From positions 1-64,000 of the forward strand of contig LWTL01000114.1 in NCBI GenBank assembly GCA_002101235.1: a stretch of DNA of 64,000 nt, given 5' to 3'. The notes under the pieces were generated by a model. It did not search any database and had not been told where the DNA came from. It saw only the letters and a program-made list of their open reading frames with translations. Source of the DNA: Cycloclasticus sp. symbiont of Bathymodiolus heckerae (lineage in GTDB: Bacteria; Pseudomonadota; Gammaproteobacteria; Methylococcales; Cycloclasticaceae). Shown one piece after another: positions 6,988 to 15,678 of this stretch. The stretch's first letter is position 1. Every line of letters starts with the position of its first letter. Made by a program: the position numbers and the translations under genes.

Positions 6988-7435
6988 ATTGCTTATAGAT
7001 GATAAAGTCGTCAAAGATTTGAGAAAGATTGATCGCGTGTGGCGAGTAAAAATCTTGGCGGCTATAAAAACTAAACTGATTGAATGCCTACATTTAGGCA
7101 AAAAGTTAGTTGGGGATTTGTCGCCTTATTATCGTTTGCGAGTAGGTGATTATCGCGTGTTGTATGAAGCCATTGGAAACGAAGTAACGGTTATTGTAGC
7201 TAAAGTTAAGCATAGAAAAATGTGTATGACTGACCACTATGCGGGGTCAGTTCTCGAATTACGCCCCCCTCTCCCAGTCCTCTCCCGCTGGAGAGGGCTA
7301 TCAAAGATAAAAGATAACGGAGTCAGGGTCAGATCCCGAATTGTGAATCGGTCGTCATGGATGGGGAGTTCAAAATATGGCGGAAGGAAGCATATTTGTG
7401 AGATGAAAAGGTCTTTGAAATTTATATTTGGTTAA
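6980..7435 (+). pseudogene. RelE-like toxin, frameshifted at the C-terminus
   Basis: The first 80 residues are a compact RelE/ParE-superfamily toxin (mRNA-cleaving in RelE members): LIDDKVVKDLRKIDRVWR, PYYRLRVGDYRVLYE and VTVIVAKVKHRK. A normal ending would be HRKNVYD-stop. One A is missing from the A-run at 7216-7220, so the frame instead reads HRKMCMTD and continues about 70 codons through non-coding repeat sequence to 7435. The fold core is present but the last residues are replaced by an unrelated tail. With its antitoxin truncated, a fully active toxin would be hard to tolerate, so inactivity is likely. Confidence 0.7.
7241..7350. repeat. REP-like repeats and hairpin
   Basis: Two related motifs, GGGGTCAGTTCTCGAATTA (from 7243) and GGGTCAGATCCCGAATT (from 7326), flank a hairpin with stem CCTCTCC (7279-7285), loop CGCT and GGAGAGG (7290-7296). 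A third copy of the motif is at 8268. Such GGGTC...CGAATT repeats resemble the palindromic repeats scattered near REP-associated transposases, though none is in this window. Confidence 0.45.
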
Positions 7436-7492
7436 TGTGTTTATCTTCGCAAATGAAGTGGCTTTAACGTTTATTTGATATGATTGGTTATT

Positions 7493-7795
7493 ATGCGTAT
7501 TACTGAATTACAACGAGATATTATTAAGCAAACGGTGTTTAAGTATTTTGGTGCAGGGTCTGAACTGCGTCTGTTTGGATCACGGCTGGATGATAGTGCT
7601 CGTGGCGGTGATATTGATCTTTATGTTGAGCCTGAAACACGAGAAGTTGATGCCATTATGGCCGCTAAGTTAGATACTTTGCTGGTGCTTCACCAATTGT
7701 TGGGTGAGCAAAAAATTGACTTAGTGATTAATCGTAAGGTGGGTAAAATGTTGCCGATTTATAAGTTTGCTAAAGAGATGGGGGTAGCGTTATGA
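7493..7795 (+). CDS. MNT-domain nucleotidyltransferase (antitoxin of an MNT/HEPN pair)
   Basis: A 100-residue minimal nucleotidyltransferase. It has the metal site in GSRLDDSARGGDIDLYV (Gly-Ser, nine residues, Asp-x-Asp) and a third acid in KIDLVI. In MNT/HEPN modules this protein modifies and silences the HEPN ribonuclease. The ATG at 7493 is preferred to an in-frame TTG at 7484. The stop overlaps the ATG of the HEPN gene (ATGA), the usual coupling. This gene is intact although its partner is broken. Confidence 0.75.
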   Translation: MRITELQRDIIKQTVFKYFGAGSELRLFGSRLDDSARGGDIDLYVEPETREVDAIMAAKLDTLLVLHQLLGEQKIDLVINRKVGKMLPIYKFAKEMGVAL

Positions 7796-8254
7796 ATGAA
7801 GAGTTATTTCAGGGGGATAGTTGATGTTTGCTTGGTTCATGAAACACGCCTACGTTGGTCTATATTGCAATTTACAGAGCACAAGCCATTTACAGCAAAG
7901 AGCGTGTCTCGGTTGGCAGATACTGAGTTGGCTATTTTTGATCAGTTTACAGTCAGATTTTCAAAACCACAGGATGTTATGGGGGTAAAGCTATTGCCTG
8001 CGGCACTTGAATTAACTCATGAAAAAGGTGAGCTGGGTGCGTTTATTGATAAGTTAAATGGTCTGGAAAAGATAGGGGCATTAAGTTCAGCGGAATAATG
8101 GTTAAGATTGCGTGAGATGCGCAATCAATTTGCTCACGATTACCCTGATGACCCAGAAATTCAAGCATCATTGTTAAATAAAGCATTTGATATGGTAGAT
8201 TATTTACTTGATGCTTTAGAGTATGCGATTCAGTTTTCTGCTAAGTATCAATAG
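7792..8254 (+). pseudogene. HEPN-domain toxin (nucleotidyltransferase substrate-binding type), broken
   Basis: The coupled start at 7792 reads MNEELFQG and then hits TGA because of an extra G in the G5 run near 7812. A second ATG at 7796 re-enters the correct frame and runs as VDVCLVHETRLRWSILQ and FTVRFSKPQDVMG to SSAE. There an in-frame TAA (8096-8098, probably from CAA) stops it. Beyond the stop the same frame continues WLRLREMRNQFAHDYPDD to a natural TAG at 8254. The RNQFAH segment (8120-8137) is the HEPN R-x4-H ribonuclease site and lies after the stop, so any product is a 100-residue stub without catalytic residues. Confidence 0.75.
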
Positions 8255-8260
8255 AAAATT

Positions 8261-8290
8261 TGGAGCCGGGTCCCGAATTAGCGAATCAAA
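8261..8290. repeat. third copy of the GGGTC..CGAATTA repeat
   Basis: GCCGGGTCCCGAATTAGCG follows the HEPN remnant directly and matches the core of the copies at 7243 and 7326. The remaining 110 bases to gmk are leader sequence without a gene. Confidence 0.4.
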
Positions 8291-8400
8291 TCATGGGGTT
8301 GGCAGTAGGTTGGTTTTTTCAATATTAAGTGGTTGATAGTTAAGGTTAACTTGAATTATTAATCAATAAGTAAATTCAAAACATAGGGTAAAGGTACTAC

Positions 8401-9018
8401 GTGACAGCAAAAGGACAATTATTTATCGTCTCGGCTCCTTCAGGAGCGGGGAAAACGAGCTTGGTCAAAGCGTTATTAGCAGCCCTGTCAGGTATTGAAG
8501 TATCCGTTTCACATACGACGCGAGCGCAACGATCAGGCGAAAAACCGGGGGTGGATTATCATTTTTCTGATGCTGGGGGTTTTCAAAAGATTATTGAAGA
8601 AAATGGTTTCTTGGAGCATGCAACCGTTTTTGGCAATTCATATGGTACGTCGCGCACATTAGTTGAAGATAAGTTAGCGCAAGGCATTGATGTGGTTTTG
8701 GAGATAGATTGGCAAGGTGCGCAGCAAGTTCGTAGCGTGATGGCCGATAGTTGTTCAATTTTTGTATTGCCACCTTCGAAGCAAGTACTTGAAGATCGGT
8801 TAAAAGGCCGTGGGCAGGATAGTGCTGAAATTATCGAGCAACGGATGCGTACAGCGGTTGATGAGATGTCGCATTACAATGAGTACGATTTTTTGCTGGT
8901 GAATGATGATTTCGATGTTGCTGTGAATGAGTTAACAGGCATTATTGAAAGTAAGAGACTGTGTATGCAAAGGAGCCAGTTGACATATTCGGCTTTGATA
9001 AAACAACTCGTTAATTAA
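8401..9018 (+). CDS. gmk: guanylate kinase
   Basis: A 205-residue cytosolic kinase that phosphorylates GMP (and dGMP) to GDP with ATP. The P-loop is PSGAGKTS (residues 13-20), the GMP-binding stretch is [20 protein letters not shown], and [10 protein letters not shown] follows. Length is normal. The start is GTG with AAAGG six bases upstream. The pairing with rpoZ and spoT downstream is the classic gammaproteobacterial gmk-rpoZ-spoT order. It marks the return to core genome after the scarred region. Confidence 0.96.
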   Translation: MTAKGQLFIVSAPSGAGKTSLVKALLAALSGIEVSVSHTTRAQRSGEKPGVDYHFSDAGGFQKIIEENGFLEHATVFGNSYGTSRTLVEDKLAQGIDVVLEIDWQGAQQVRSVMADSCSIFVLPPSKQVLEDRLKGRGQDSAEIIEQRMRTAVDEMSHYNEYDFLLVNDDFDVAVNELTGIIESKRLCMQRSQLTYSALIKQLVN

Positions 9019-9035
9019 TAGTCGCTTAAATAGGG

Positions 9036-9041
9036 TATAAT
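9036..9041 (+). promoter_or_regulatory. possible -10 box of rpoZ
   Basis: A perfect TATAAT lies 42 bases before the rpoZ ATG, just after gmk. No good -35 hexamer is seen at the right distance, so this is tentative. Confidence 0.35.
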
Positions 9042-9082
9042 CACCGGCTATTCAAATTATTTTATATTTATAAGGGGTTCTA

Positions 9083-9349
9083 ATGGCACGTGTAACAGTA
9101 TCTGATTGTCTTGAAAAAGTAGATAACCGTTTTGAGTTGGTTTTAATGGCTTCAAGACGCGCGCGCCAATTAATGGACGGTGCAGATGCGAGCCTTGAGC
9201 TTGAAAATGACAAGCCGACAGTGGTTGCTTTAAGAGAAATAGCTGCTGGTAACATCACAGAAGAAGTATTAGATTTGGTTGATAATCCTCCTATTGAAGA
9301 GTTATTTATTGACGATGAAGAATTGGCGGAGCCTGCTGCTACGGAATAA
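9083..9349 (+). CDS. rpoZ: RNA polymerase omega subunit
   Basis: An 88-residue omega subunit that helps the beta' subunit fold and join the polymerase. The signature [20 protein letters not shown] at the start and [10 protein letters not shown] after it are conserved, and the tail is acidic. AAGGGG lies six bases before ATG. In E. coli omega also forms one of the ppGpp sites, and spoT lies immediately downstream. Confidence 0.96.
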   Translation: MARVTVSDCLEKVDNRFELVLMASRRARQLMDGADASLELENDKPTVVALREIAAGNITEEVLDLVDNPPIEELFIDDEELAEPAATE

Positions 9350-9417
9350 TAATGTAGCCAGTTAAATTTATTTGGCGATATCATCTATTCGTCAACTAAG
9401 TTTTGGTGCTAGACTCA

Positions 9418-9447
9418 AATGCTCATGACTTTGCCATGGGCATTTTT
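9418..9447 (+). terminator. putative intrinsic terminator after rpoZ
   Basis: The arm AATGCTCATG pairs with CATGGGCATT (one T-G wobble) around a short loop and is followed by a T-run. It lies about 70 bases after rpoZ, with spoT starting about 100 bases further on. Confidence 0.6.
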
Positions 9448-9543
9448 TATGGTCGTAGAAAATGACTGAAGGGTCGTTTAATCGAGCGTGAAATGATGTG
9501 TTTGACGAATCTCTTCGCAATGTGGGTTAAATAATAATTAGAA

Positions 9544-11709
9544 ATGGAAGCGAGTTTAAAAGAACAAGATAGTTTGCCGCAGGTGGCGTTGATGGCAGAG
9601 CTAATGACGGTGTTGACCGAATATTTATCGCCTGAACAGTTAGAACAAGTTGAGCAAGCATTTCAAACTGCCAGTAAAGCGCATGCAGGGCAATATAGGC
9701 TTAGTGGTGAGGACTATATCTGCCACCCTGTTTCAGTAGCTCTTATTTTAAGCGAAATGAAAATGGATGCCGACTGCATTATGGCGGCTATTATGCATGA
9801 TGTGTTGGAAGATACCGACGTAACGTTTGATGAGCTAGAAAGCCGATTTAATAAAGATGTTGCAAGTTTGATTGACGCAGTTAGTAAGCTGACAAAAATC
9901 AATTTCAAGTCTAGAAAAGAAGCCCAAGCAGAAAATATGCGCAAAATGTTTTTGGCCATGGCTAAAGATTTGCGTGTCATTATTATTAAGTTAGCCGACC
10001 GGCTGCACAATATGCGAACGATAGGTGTGATGAAACCAGCTACTAGACGCCGTATTGCTAAAGAAACGTTGGATATTTATGCGCCAATCGCGCATAGGTT
10101 GGGTATGCATGTGTACCGCCTTGAATTAGAAGATCTAAGTTTTGAAGCAATGTTTCCGCGCCGAAAAGAAATTATTTCTAACAGCATTAAAAAAGTTCGT
10201 GGTAATAGGAAAGAGATAGTCGATAAAGTTGAAGTGGTCATTAATAATCGGTTTGAGGAATCGAAAGTTCCTGCGATTATTGGGGGTCGAGAAAAAAACC
10301 TTTATAGCGTATATCGAAAAATGAAACGTCAAGGGATCGCATTTAATGAAGTGTTTGATGTTTATGCCTTTCGTGTAATTGTGGATACCGTTGAACAATG
10401 TTATCAAGCGTTAGGTATATTACACAGTTTATATAAGCCTGTGCCGGGCAAGTTTAAAGACTATATTGCGCTGCCTAAAAGTAATGGCTACCAATCGTTA
10501 CATACAGTATTGGTTGGGCCTTTTGGTATTCCTATTGAACTACAAATTAGGACTCTTGAAATGGATCAACTGGCTGAATCTGGCATTGCTGCTCACTGGT
10601 TGTATAAAACAGATGGGGTGACGAATGAGGCTCAAATTCAAGCGCATGAGTGGCTAAAAACATTGTTAGAAACGCAAAAAATTTCTGACGACTCGTTTGA
10701 GTTTATTGACAACTTGAAAATTGACCTCTTTCCGAAAGAGATATTTGTCTTTTCACCTAAAGGTAAAATCGTTAAATTAGCAAAAGGTTCAACGGCAGTA
10801 GATTTTGCATTTGCAGTGCATACGGATATAGGAATGGTTTGTGCGGGTGCTAAAATCAACAGGCAGATGGAGCCTTTGCATACCGTGCTGAGGAACGGTC
10901 AAACGGTTGAAATTATCACCAGCGATTTTGCTGTATGTAATCCAAATTGGTTAAACTTTGTTGTTACAAATAAAGCTAGAAATGCTATTCGAAGTCACCT
11001 GAAAGAATTTAAAGAGCGTGATGCTATTGCCTTGGGGGGGCAATTATTGAATGAAGAGCTCAAAGAAGCGGGGACGAACTTTGAAGGTATTGATAAAAGT
11101 GTTTTAGATGATTTTTTAAATGAGCAACAGCTAGGCTCGCTTGATGCCTTACTGATGGATTTAGGGTTTGGTAACCGTATGCCTTTATTGGTGGCGCGGC
11201 GACTTATTTCACCCGAAGGTACGGATGAATCAGCGGTTAATATTGGTAAAGGCAGGCAATTTTCAGCGGCATTAAATATTAACGGCGCTGAAGATACGCT
11301 CATCCACTTGGCATCTTGTTGTCGGCCGATTTTTGGCGATAAAATTATTGGATTCTTTAGTCCAGGAAAAGGCATTGTTGTGCACCGAGTGCATTGTAAA
11401 AATACGCGGGAATATAAGCGTAAACATCAAAATTGGTTGAATGTGCAATGGGCAAAAAATATAGAGAGTGAGTTTTCTACGGATATACGATTGGAATTGA
11501 AAGACGGCCGCGGGGTGTTAGCAGAAATTGCTTCTACGCTGTCATCGTATGATTGTAATATCGAGAACATTAATATGGCGAGGCACTCGCCTGCTTCATC
11601 AAGTGATATTTTTACCATAACAGTACGCGATAGAAAGCATTTGGCGAGGGTAATGCGGCGTATGCGAACGATTCCGGCTGTGTTGAAAATATCGCGTGTT
11701 AGAAATTAA
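9544..11709 (+). CDS. spoT: bifunctional (p)ppGpp synthetase/hydrolase SpoT
   Basis: A 721-residue Rel/Spo protein controlling the stringent response. The N-terminal HD hydrolase is intact (His61, MHDVLEDT with His85-Asp86), so it can degrade ppGpp. The synthetase core is visible as VPGKFKDYIALPKSNGYQSL and ELQIRT. Then come the TGS domain (EIFVFSPKGKIV on), a zinc-finger-like/helical part (LASCCRPIFGD) and a C-terminal ACT domain (residues about 645-720). Length and order match E. coli SpoT (about 700). It follows rpoZ and precedes ridA by 14 bases. Confidence 0.95.
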   Translation: MEASLKEQDSLPQVALMAELMTVLTEYLSPEQLEQVEQAFQTASKAHAGQYRLSGEDYICHPVSVALILSEMKMDADCIMAAIMHDVLEDTDVTFDELESRFNKDVASLIDAVSKLTKINFKSRKEAQAENMRKMFLAMAKDLRVIIIKLADRLHNMRTIGVMKPATRRRIAKETLDIYAPIAHRLGMHVYRLELEDLSFEAMFPRRKEIISNSIKKVRGNRKEIVDKVEVVINNRFEESKVPAIIGGREKNLYSVYRKMKRQGIAFNEVFDVYAFRVIVDTVEQCYQALGILHSLYKPVPGKFKDYIALPKSNGYQSLHTVLVGPFGIPIELQIRTLEMDQLAESGIAAHWLYKTDGVTNEAQIQAHEWLKTLLETQKISDDSFEFIDNLKIDLFPKEIFVFSPKGKIVKLAKGSTAVDFAFAVHTDIGMVCAGAKINRQMEPLHTVLRNGQTVEIITSDFAVCNPNWLNFVVTNKARNAIRSHLKEFKERDAIALGGQLLNEELKEAGTNFEGIDKSVLDDFLNEQQLGSLDALLMDLGFGNRMPLLVARRLISPEGTDESAVNIGKGRQFSAALNINGAEDTLIHLASCCRPIFGDKIIGFFSPGKGIVVHRVHCKNTREYKRKHQNWLNVQWAKNIESEFSTDIRLELKDGRGVLAEIASTLSSYDCNIENINMARHSPASSSDIFTITVRDRKHLARVMRRMRTIPAVLKISRVRN

Positions 11710-11723
11710 TAGGGTGTGAGTGT

Positions 11724-12113
11724 ATGAAAAAAACAGTGGTTCATTCCAATGCAGCGCCTGAAGCAATAGGCACCTATTCGCAAGCGATAAAAGTAGGTCA
11801 AACGGTTTATTTGTCAGGGCAAATCCCCTTGGTGCCAGAAACGATGGTGCTTATTGATGGCGGTATTAGCGAAGAAATTGAGCAAGTGTTGAAAAACTTA
11901 ACATCTGTGGCGCAAGCAGCAGAGGGCAGCTTGGCTGACATTGTAAAGTTAAATATATTTTTAACTGATATGAATGACTTTCCTATTGTTAATGAAAAAA
12001 TGGTCTTATATTTTTCAGAGCCTTATCCTGCTCGCGCTGCTATTGGTGTAGCCGCATTGCCTAAAGGAAGCCGTGTAGAAATGGATGCGATTATGGTTTT
12101 AAGTGACGATTAG
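11724..12113 (+). CDS. ridA: RidA family enamine/imine deaminase
   Basis: A 129-residue YjgF/YER057c/UK114 protein, cytosolic and normally a trimer, that hydrolyses reactive 2-aminoacrylate-type enamines released by PLP enzymes. The signature region GSRVEMDAIMV near the C-terminus contains the key Arg, and the N-terminal AIGTYSQAIKVG and VYLSGQIPL are typical. It sits 14 bases after spoT and 20 before recG, an association common in proteobacteria. Confidence 0.93.
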   Translation: MKKTVVHSNAAPEAIGTYSQAIKVGQTVYLSGQIPLVPETMVLIDGGISEEIEQVLKNLTSVAQAAEGSLADIVKLNIFLTDMNDFPIVNEKMVLYFSEPYPARAAIGVAALPKGSRVEMDAIMVLSDD

Positions 12114-12133
12114 CTGAGTTTTAATAATTTCGT

Positions 12134-14221
12134 ATGCCTGAACCCAGTTGTCTAGATGATCAGCCGATTACTTATTTAAAAGGAGTCGGTGCTAAAGTTG
12201 CAGAAAAGCTCCAGAGACTCGGTATATCTACCGTAGCGGATATGTTGTTTCACCTCCCTTTTCGATATGAAGACAGAAGTAAAGTGGTGGCGATAGGTTC
12301 TTTGCAAACGGGGCAGTCTTGTTTGTTTGAAGGGCAAGTTGAATTGACCGAAGTGGTTTTTAGGGGGCGCCGTTCTATGCTCGTTCGTTTAAGTGATGGT
12401 ACCGGTTTCGTTACGTTGCGATTTTTCCATTTCTCAAACAGTCAAAAGCAAGCAATGAAACAAGGCCAATGGCTTCGTTGTTTTGGCGATGTTAAGGCGT
12501 ATGGAAAGTCGGGCGCAGCTGATATTGTTCACCCAGAATATAGGCTTATAACAGAAGAGCAGCGCGGCATTATTGATGAAGGCTTGCTGGCGGTTTATCC
12601 AGTAACAGAGGGCTTACACCAAACCTCTTTTAGAAAATTAATAAAGCAAGCCTTTGGCTTGTTGCAGCAAGGCGCTACGGTACGCGACTGTTTGCCATCG
12701 CATATATTAAAAGATGTTGATTTGCCGACTCTGCTAGAAAGTTTAGAACAACTGCATTACCCGCAAACGATGCCATTAGCAGATGCCAGCGAAAGCCCAG
12801 CCTATAACCGGTTGATTTTTGAGGAATTACTGGCGAACCACTTGAGCCTGAGCCAACTTAAAAAAGGCATTCAAGAAGAATCTGCGCCGAGTTTTCGGTC
12901 AAATAATGTAAAGAAAAAAGCTTTTTTGAAGGCATTAGACTTTGCGTTAACGTCTGCGCAGCAACGAGTGGTTAATGAAATATCAGCTGATTTGATTTTG
13001 CAGCAGCCGATGCAGCGTTTATTACAAGGCGATGTTGGTTCGGGTAAAACCGTGGTTGCAGCTTGTGCGGCCTTAACAGCCATAGAATCAGACCACCAAG
13101 TGGCACTGATGGCGCCAACAGAATTATTAGCCGAGCAACATTTTAAGAACTTTCAACAATGGATGACTGCATTGGGTGTGCAGGTCGATTGTTTAGTCGG
13201 CAGGCATAAAGGCAAAGCGTATGAAGCGATAACGTCTGATATTCGTGATGGACGTTCGAATATGATTATTGGTACGCAGGCGCTATTTCAAGAGAAAGTC
13301 AGCTTCGCAAAGCTAGGTTTAGTCATTATTGATGAGCAACACCGTTTTGGTGTGCAGCAGCGCTTGGCCTTACGTGATAAAGGGATGGAAAATGGCTTGT
13401 GCCCGCATCAGCTAGTGATGACGGCAACGCCTATCCCTAGAACGTTAGCGATGTTGGGTTATGCCGATTTAGACTTATCCATTATTGATGAGTTGCCGCC
13501 TGGGCGAACTCCAGTAACAACATCGGTTGTTGCGGTCTCAAAAAAAAATCTGATTATTGAGCGAATTAAACAAGGCGTTGCCGATGGTCGACAAGTGTAT
13601 TGGGTCTGCACGTTAATTGAAGAGTCAGAAATGCTTCAATGCCAAGCGGCTGAAGTGGCGGCTGAGCTATTGGTGGAAAGTTTGCCAGAATTAAGCGTTG
13701 CTCTTATACATGGGCGGATGAAGGCTGAAGAAAAAGAAGCCGTTATGCAGCGATTTAAACAACAGGAAATAGATATTTTGGTGGCGACAACCGTGATTGA
13801 AGTAGGGGTCGATGTACCGAATGCGAGTTTAATGATTATTGAAAATGCCGAGCGTTTGGGCTTGGCGCAGTTGCATCAGTTACGTGGGCGGGTAGGGCGT
13901 GGTGAACGAGCCAGTCATTGTGTGTTGATGTATAAGCCGCCTTTATCCAGCAATGCCAATGAACGTTTATCCATTATGCGAGAAACGACTGATGGTTTTA
14001 AAATTGCAGAGAAAGACATGGAGCTGCGAGGCCACGGTGAGTTGTTAGGTAAACGTCAAGCGGGTTTTATGCGCTTTAAAATAGCCGATATGCAGCGTGA
14101 TGGGTGGATGCTAGATAATGTTGTTCGCTGTGCTGATGAGATATTACAAAAACAACCCGAGTTGGTTCAGCCATTAGTGCACCGTTGGCTGATGAATTCA
14201 GTAGAATATGCACACGTCTGA
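12134..14221 (+). CDS. recG: ATP-dependent DNA helicase RecG
   Basis: A 695-residue branch-migration helicase that remodels stalled forks and Holliday junctions. The N-terminal wedge/OB region comes first, then Walker A GDVGSGKTVVAA, the DEQH box IIDEQHRFGV, motif III MTATPIPRT, and GRVGRGERASHCV in the second RecA fold. Length is normal for the family (about 690). Start is ATG; the weak upstream signal suggests read-through from ridA. Confidence 0.95.
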   Translation: MPEPSCLDDQPITYLKGVGAKVAEKLQRLGISTVADMLFHLPFRYEDRSKVVAIGSLQTGQSCLFEGQVELTEVVFRGRRSMLVRLSDGTGFVTLRFFHFSNSQKQAMKQGQWLRCFGDVKAYGKSGAADIVHPEYRLITEEQRGIIDEGLLAVYPVTEGLHQTSFRKLIKQAFGLLQQGATVRDCLPSHILKDVDLPTLLESLEQLHYPQTMPLADASESPAYNRLIFEELLANHLSLSQLKKGIQEESAPSFRSNNVKKKAFLKALDFALTSAQQRVVNEISADLILQQPMQRLLQGDVGSGKTVVAACAALTAIESDHQVALMAPTELLAEQHFKNFQQWMTALGVQVDCLVGRHKGKAYEAITSDIRDGRSNMIIGTQALFQEKVSFAKLGLVIIDEQHRFGVQQRLALRDKGMENGLCPHQLVMTATPIPRTLAMLGYADLDLSIIDELPPGRTPVTTSVVAVSKKNLIIERIKQGVADGRQVYWVCTLIEESEMLQCQAAEVAAELLVESLPELSVALIHGRMKAEEKEAVMQRFKQQEIDILVATTVIEVGVDVPNASLMIIENAERLGLAQLHQLRGRVGRGERASHCVLMYKPPLSSNANERLSIMRETTDGFKIAEKDMELRGHGELLGKRQAGFMRFKIADMQRDGWMLDNVVRCADEILQKQPELVQPLVHRWLMNSVEYAHV

Positions 14222-14233
14222 TGGGATTGATTT

Positions 14234-14794
14234 GTGCTAAATAAAATTAATAATTTTTTTGTAAAAGAACCATTATGGCGTGAAGCTAACCGATGGTCGC
14301 TGTCCTCAATACCATCGTCTGTTTCAGCGTGGATGCTTGAGTCAAACTCATTAACGTATCGAATTAAAAATAGTTTTCAACAGCCCTTTAATGTTCAGTT
14401 GAAAGGGCAAGGTTTAGCCAAACCTTTTCTAAGTGATGCTAACGCTTTGAACGAGTTGCATCACTGTTATGCGATTGTTCGTGAAGTTGTGTTGAGTACA
14501 GGCGGCCAACCACTGGTATTTGCACGTACAACACTGCCGCGGCAAGTGGCAAAAAATTTACAAGAATTAACACACTTAGGTAGTCGTCCATTGGGGGAAG
14601 TCATTTTTAGTTACCCAAATTTAAGTCGCGTGCGTTTAGACTTTACAAAAGTACATAGGTCGCAGCTTAATGAGAGTACGAAAAAATTAATAGGTGCGGA
14701 GCCTTATGTATGGGGGCGACGTAATACGTATAAGATTAACCAATGTGAATTTCTTGTCAGTGAATTCTTTTTACCGGCGCTATTTGAATCATGA
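14234..14794 (+). CDS. ubiC: chorismate pyruvate-lyase
   Basis: A 186-residue soluble enzyme converting chorismate to 4-hydroxybenzoate and pyruvate, the first committed step of ubiquinone synthesis. Family features include LREANRWSL-like (WREANRWSLSS), REVVLSTGGQPLVFARTTLP, LGSRPLGEVIF and a closing GRRNTYKI...LVSEFFLPAL. The start is GTG at 14234, and its TGA overlaps the ubiA ATG. Its product is the substrate of the next gene. Confidence 0.92.
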   Translation: MLNKINNFFVKEPLWREANRWSLSSIPSSVSAWMLESNSLTYRIKNSFQQPFNVQLKGQGLAKPFLSDANALNELHHCYAIVREVVLSTGGQPLVFARTTLPRQVAKNLQELTHLGSRPLGEVIFSYPNLSRVRLDFTKVHRSQLNESTKKLIGAEPYVWGRRNTYKINQCEFLVSEFFLPALFES

Positions 14795-15678
14795 AATTTC
14801 TATTAAAAAAATCTAACTTACAAGCGTATTGGTTGCTTGCCCGTATGCATAAGCCAATTGGTACATTATTGTTGCTATGGCCAATGTACTGGGCGTTATG
14901 GATTGCAAGTAATGGAAGTCCAGATCCTTTGGTTTTTGTAGTTTTTACATTAGGTGTTGTGTTAATGCGTTCTGCGGGTTGTGTGATTAATGATTATGCG
15001 GACCGAAAGATTGACCCACTTGTTTCACGTACAAAAGGCAGGCCTATTGCTAGTGGTCAGGTACATAAGCATGAGGCACTGCAATTATTTGCTGTATTGA
15101 TTCTCGCTGCGTTTCTTTTAGTCTTATTAATGAACACGTTCACCGTGTGGTTATCGTTTGGTGGTGTATTTTTAGCAGCGTTGTATCCGTTTATGAAGCG
15201 GCATACTCATTTGCCACAAGTGTTTTTAGGTGCGGCCTTCGGATGGGCGGTACCGATGGTTTTTGCTGCTCAAACGGGCGAAGTTCCGCCGCTTGCGTGG
15301 TTGTTATTTACAGCGACGCTAATTTGGGCGGTTGTGTATGACACGATGTATGCAATGGTCGATCGTGAAGAGGATTTAAAAATAGGGGTGAAGTCCACGG
15401 CTATTTTATTCGCGGAGCTAGATAAAGTATTCATTGGTTTCTTTCAGGTGTTATTTTTAATTGCGTTGATCGCTATTGGGCAAAGAGCAGAGCTAGGTTC
15501 TTTGTATTTCGCCGGTGTTTTTGTCGCAATGGGGTTATCGGTATATCAGCAAATTTTGATGAAAGACCGGGAGCCTACAAAGTGTATGGAAGCTTTTTTA
15601 AATAATAATTGGTTAGGCTTAGCAATTTTTGTTGCTATCGTTGCAGATTATTTGGTTCGAATAGACTTTACGCTCTAG
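14791..15678 (+). CDS. ubiA: 4-hydroxybenzoate octaprenyltransferase
   Basis: A 295-residue polytopic membrane prenyltransferase that attaches the polyprenyl tail to 4-hydroxybenzoate. Both Asp-rich Mg2+/diphosphate motifs are present: NDYADRKIDPLVSRTKGRP (residues about 69-87) and YDTMYAMVDREEDLKIGVKS. Start overlaps ubiC (ATGA), so the two are coupled. The 3' end overlaps the convergent comF gene by 11 bases. Confidence 0.95.
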   Translation: MKFLLKKSNLQAYWLLARMHKPIGTLLLLWPMYWALWIASNGSPDPLVFVVFTLGVVLMRSAGCVINDYADRKIDPLVSRTKGRPIASGQVHKHEALQLFAVLILAAFLLVLLMNTFTVWLSFGGVFLAALYPFMKRHTHLPQVFLGAAFGWAVPMVFAAQTGEVPPLAWLLFTATLIWAVVYDTMYAMVDREEDLKIGVKSTAILFAELDKVFIGFFQVLFLIALIAIGQRAELGSLYFAGVFVAMGLSVYQQILMKDREPTKCMEAFLNNNWLGLAIFVAIVADYLVRIDFTL

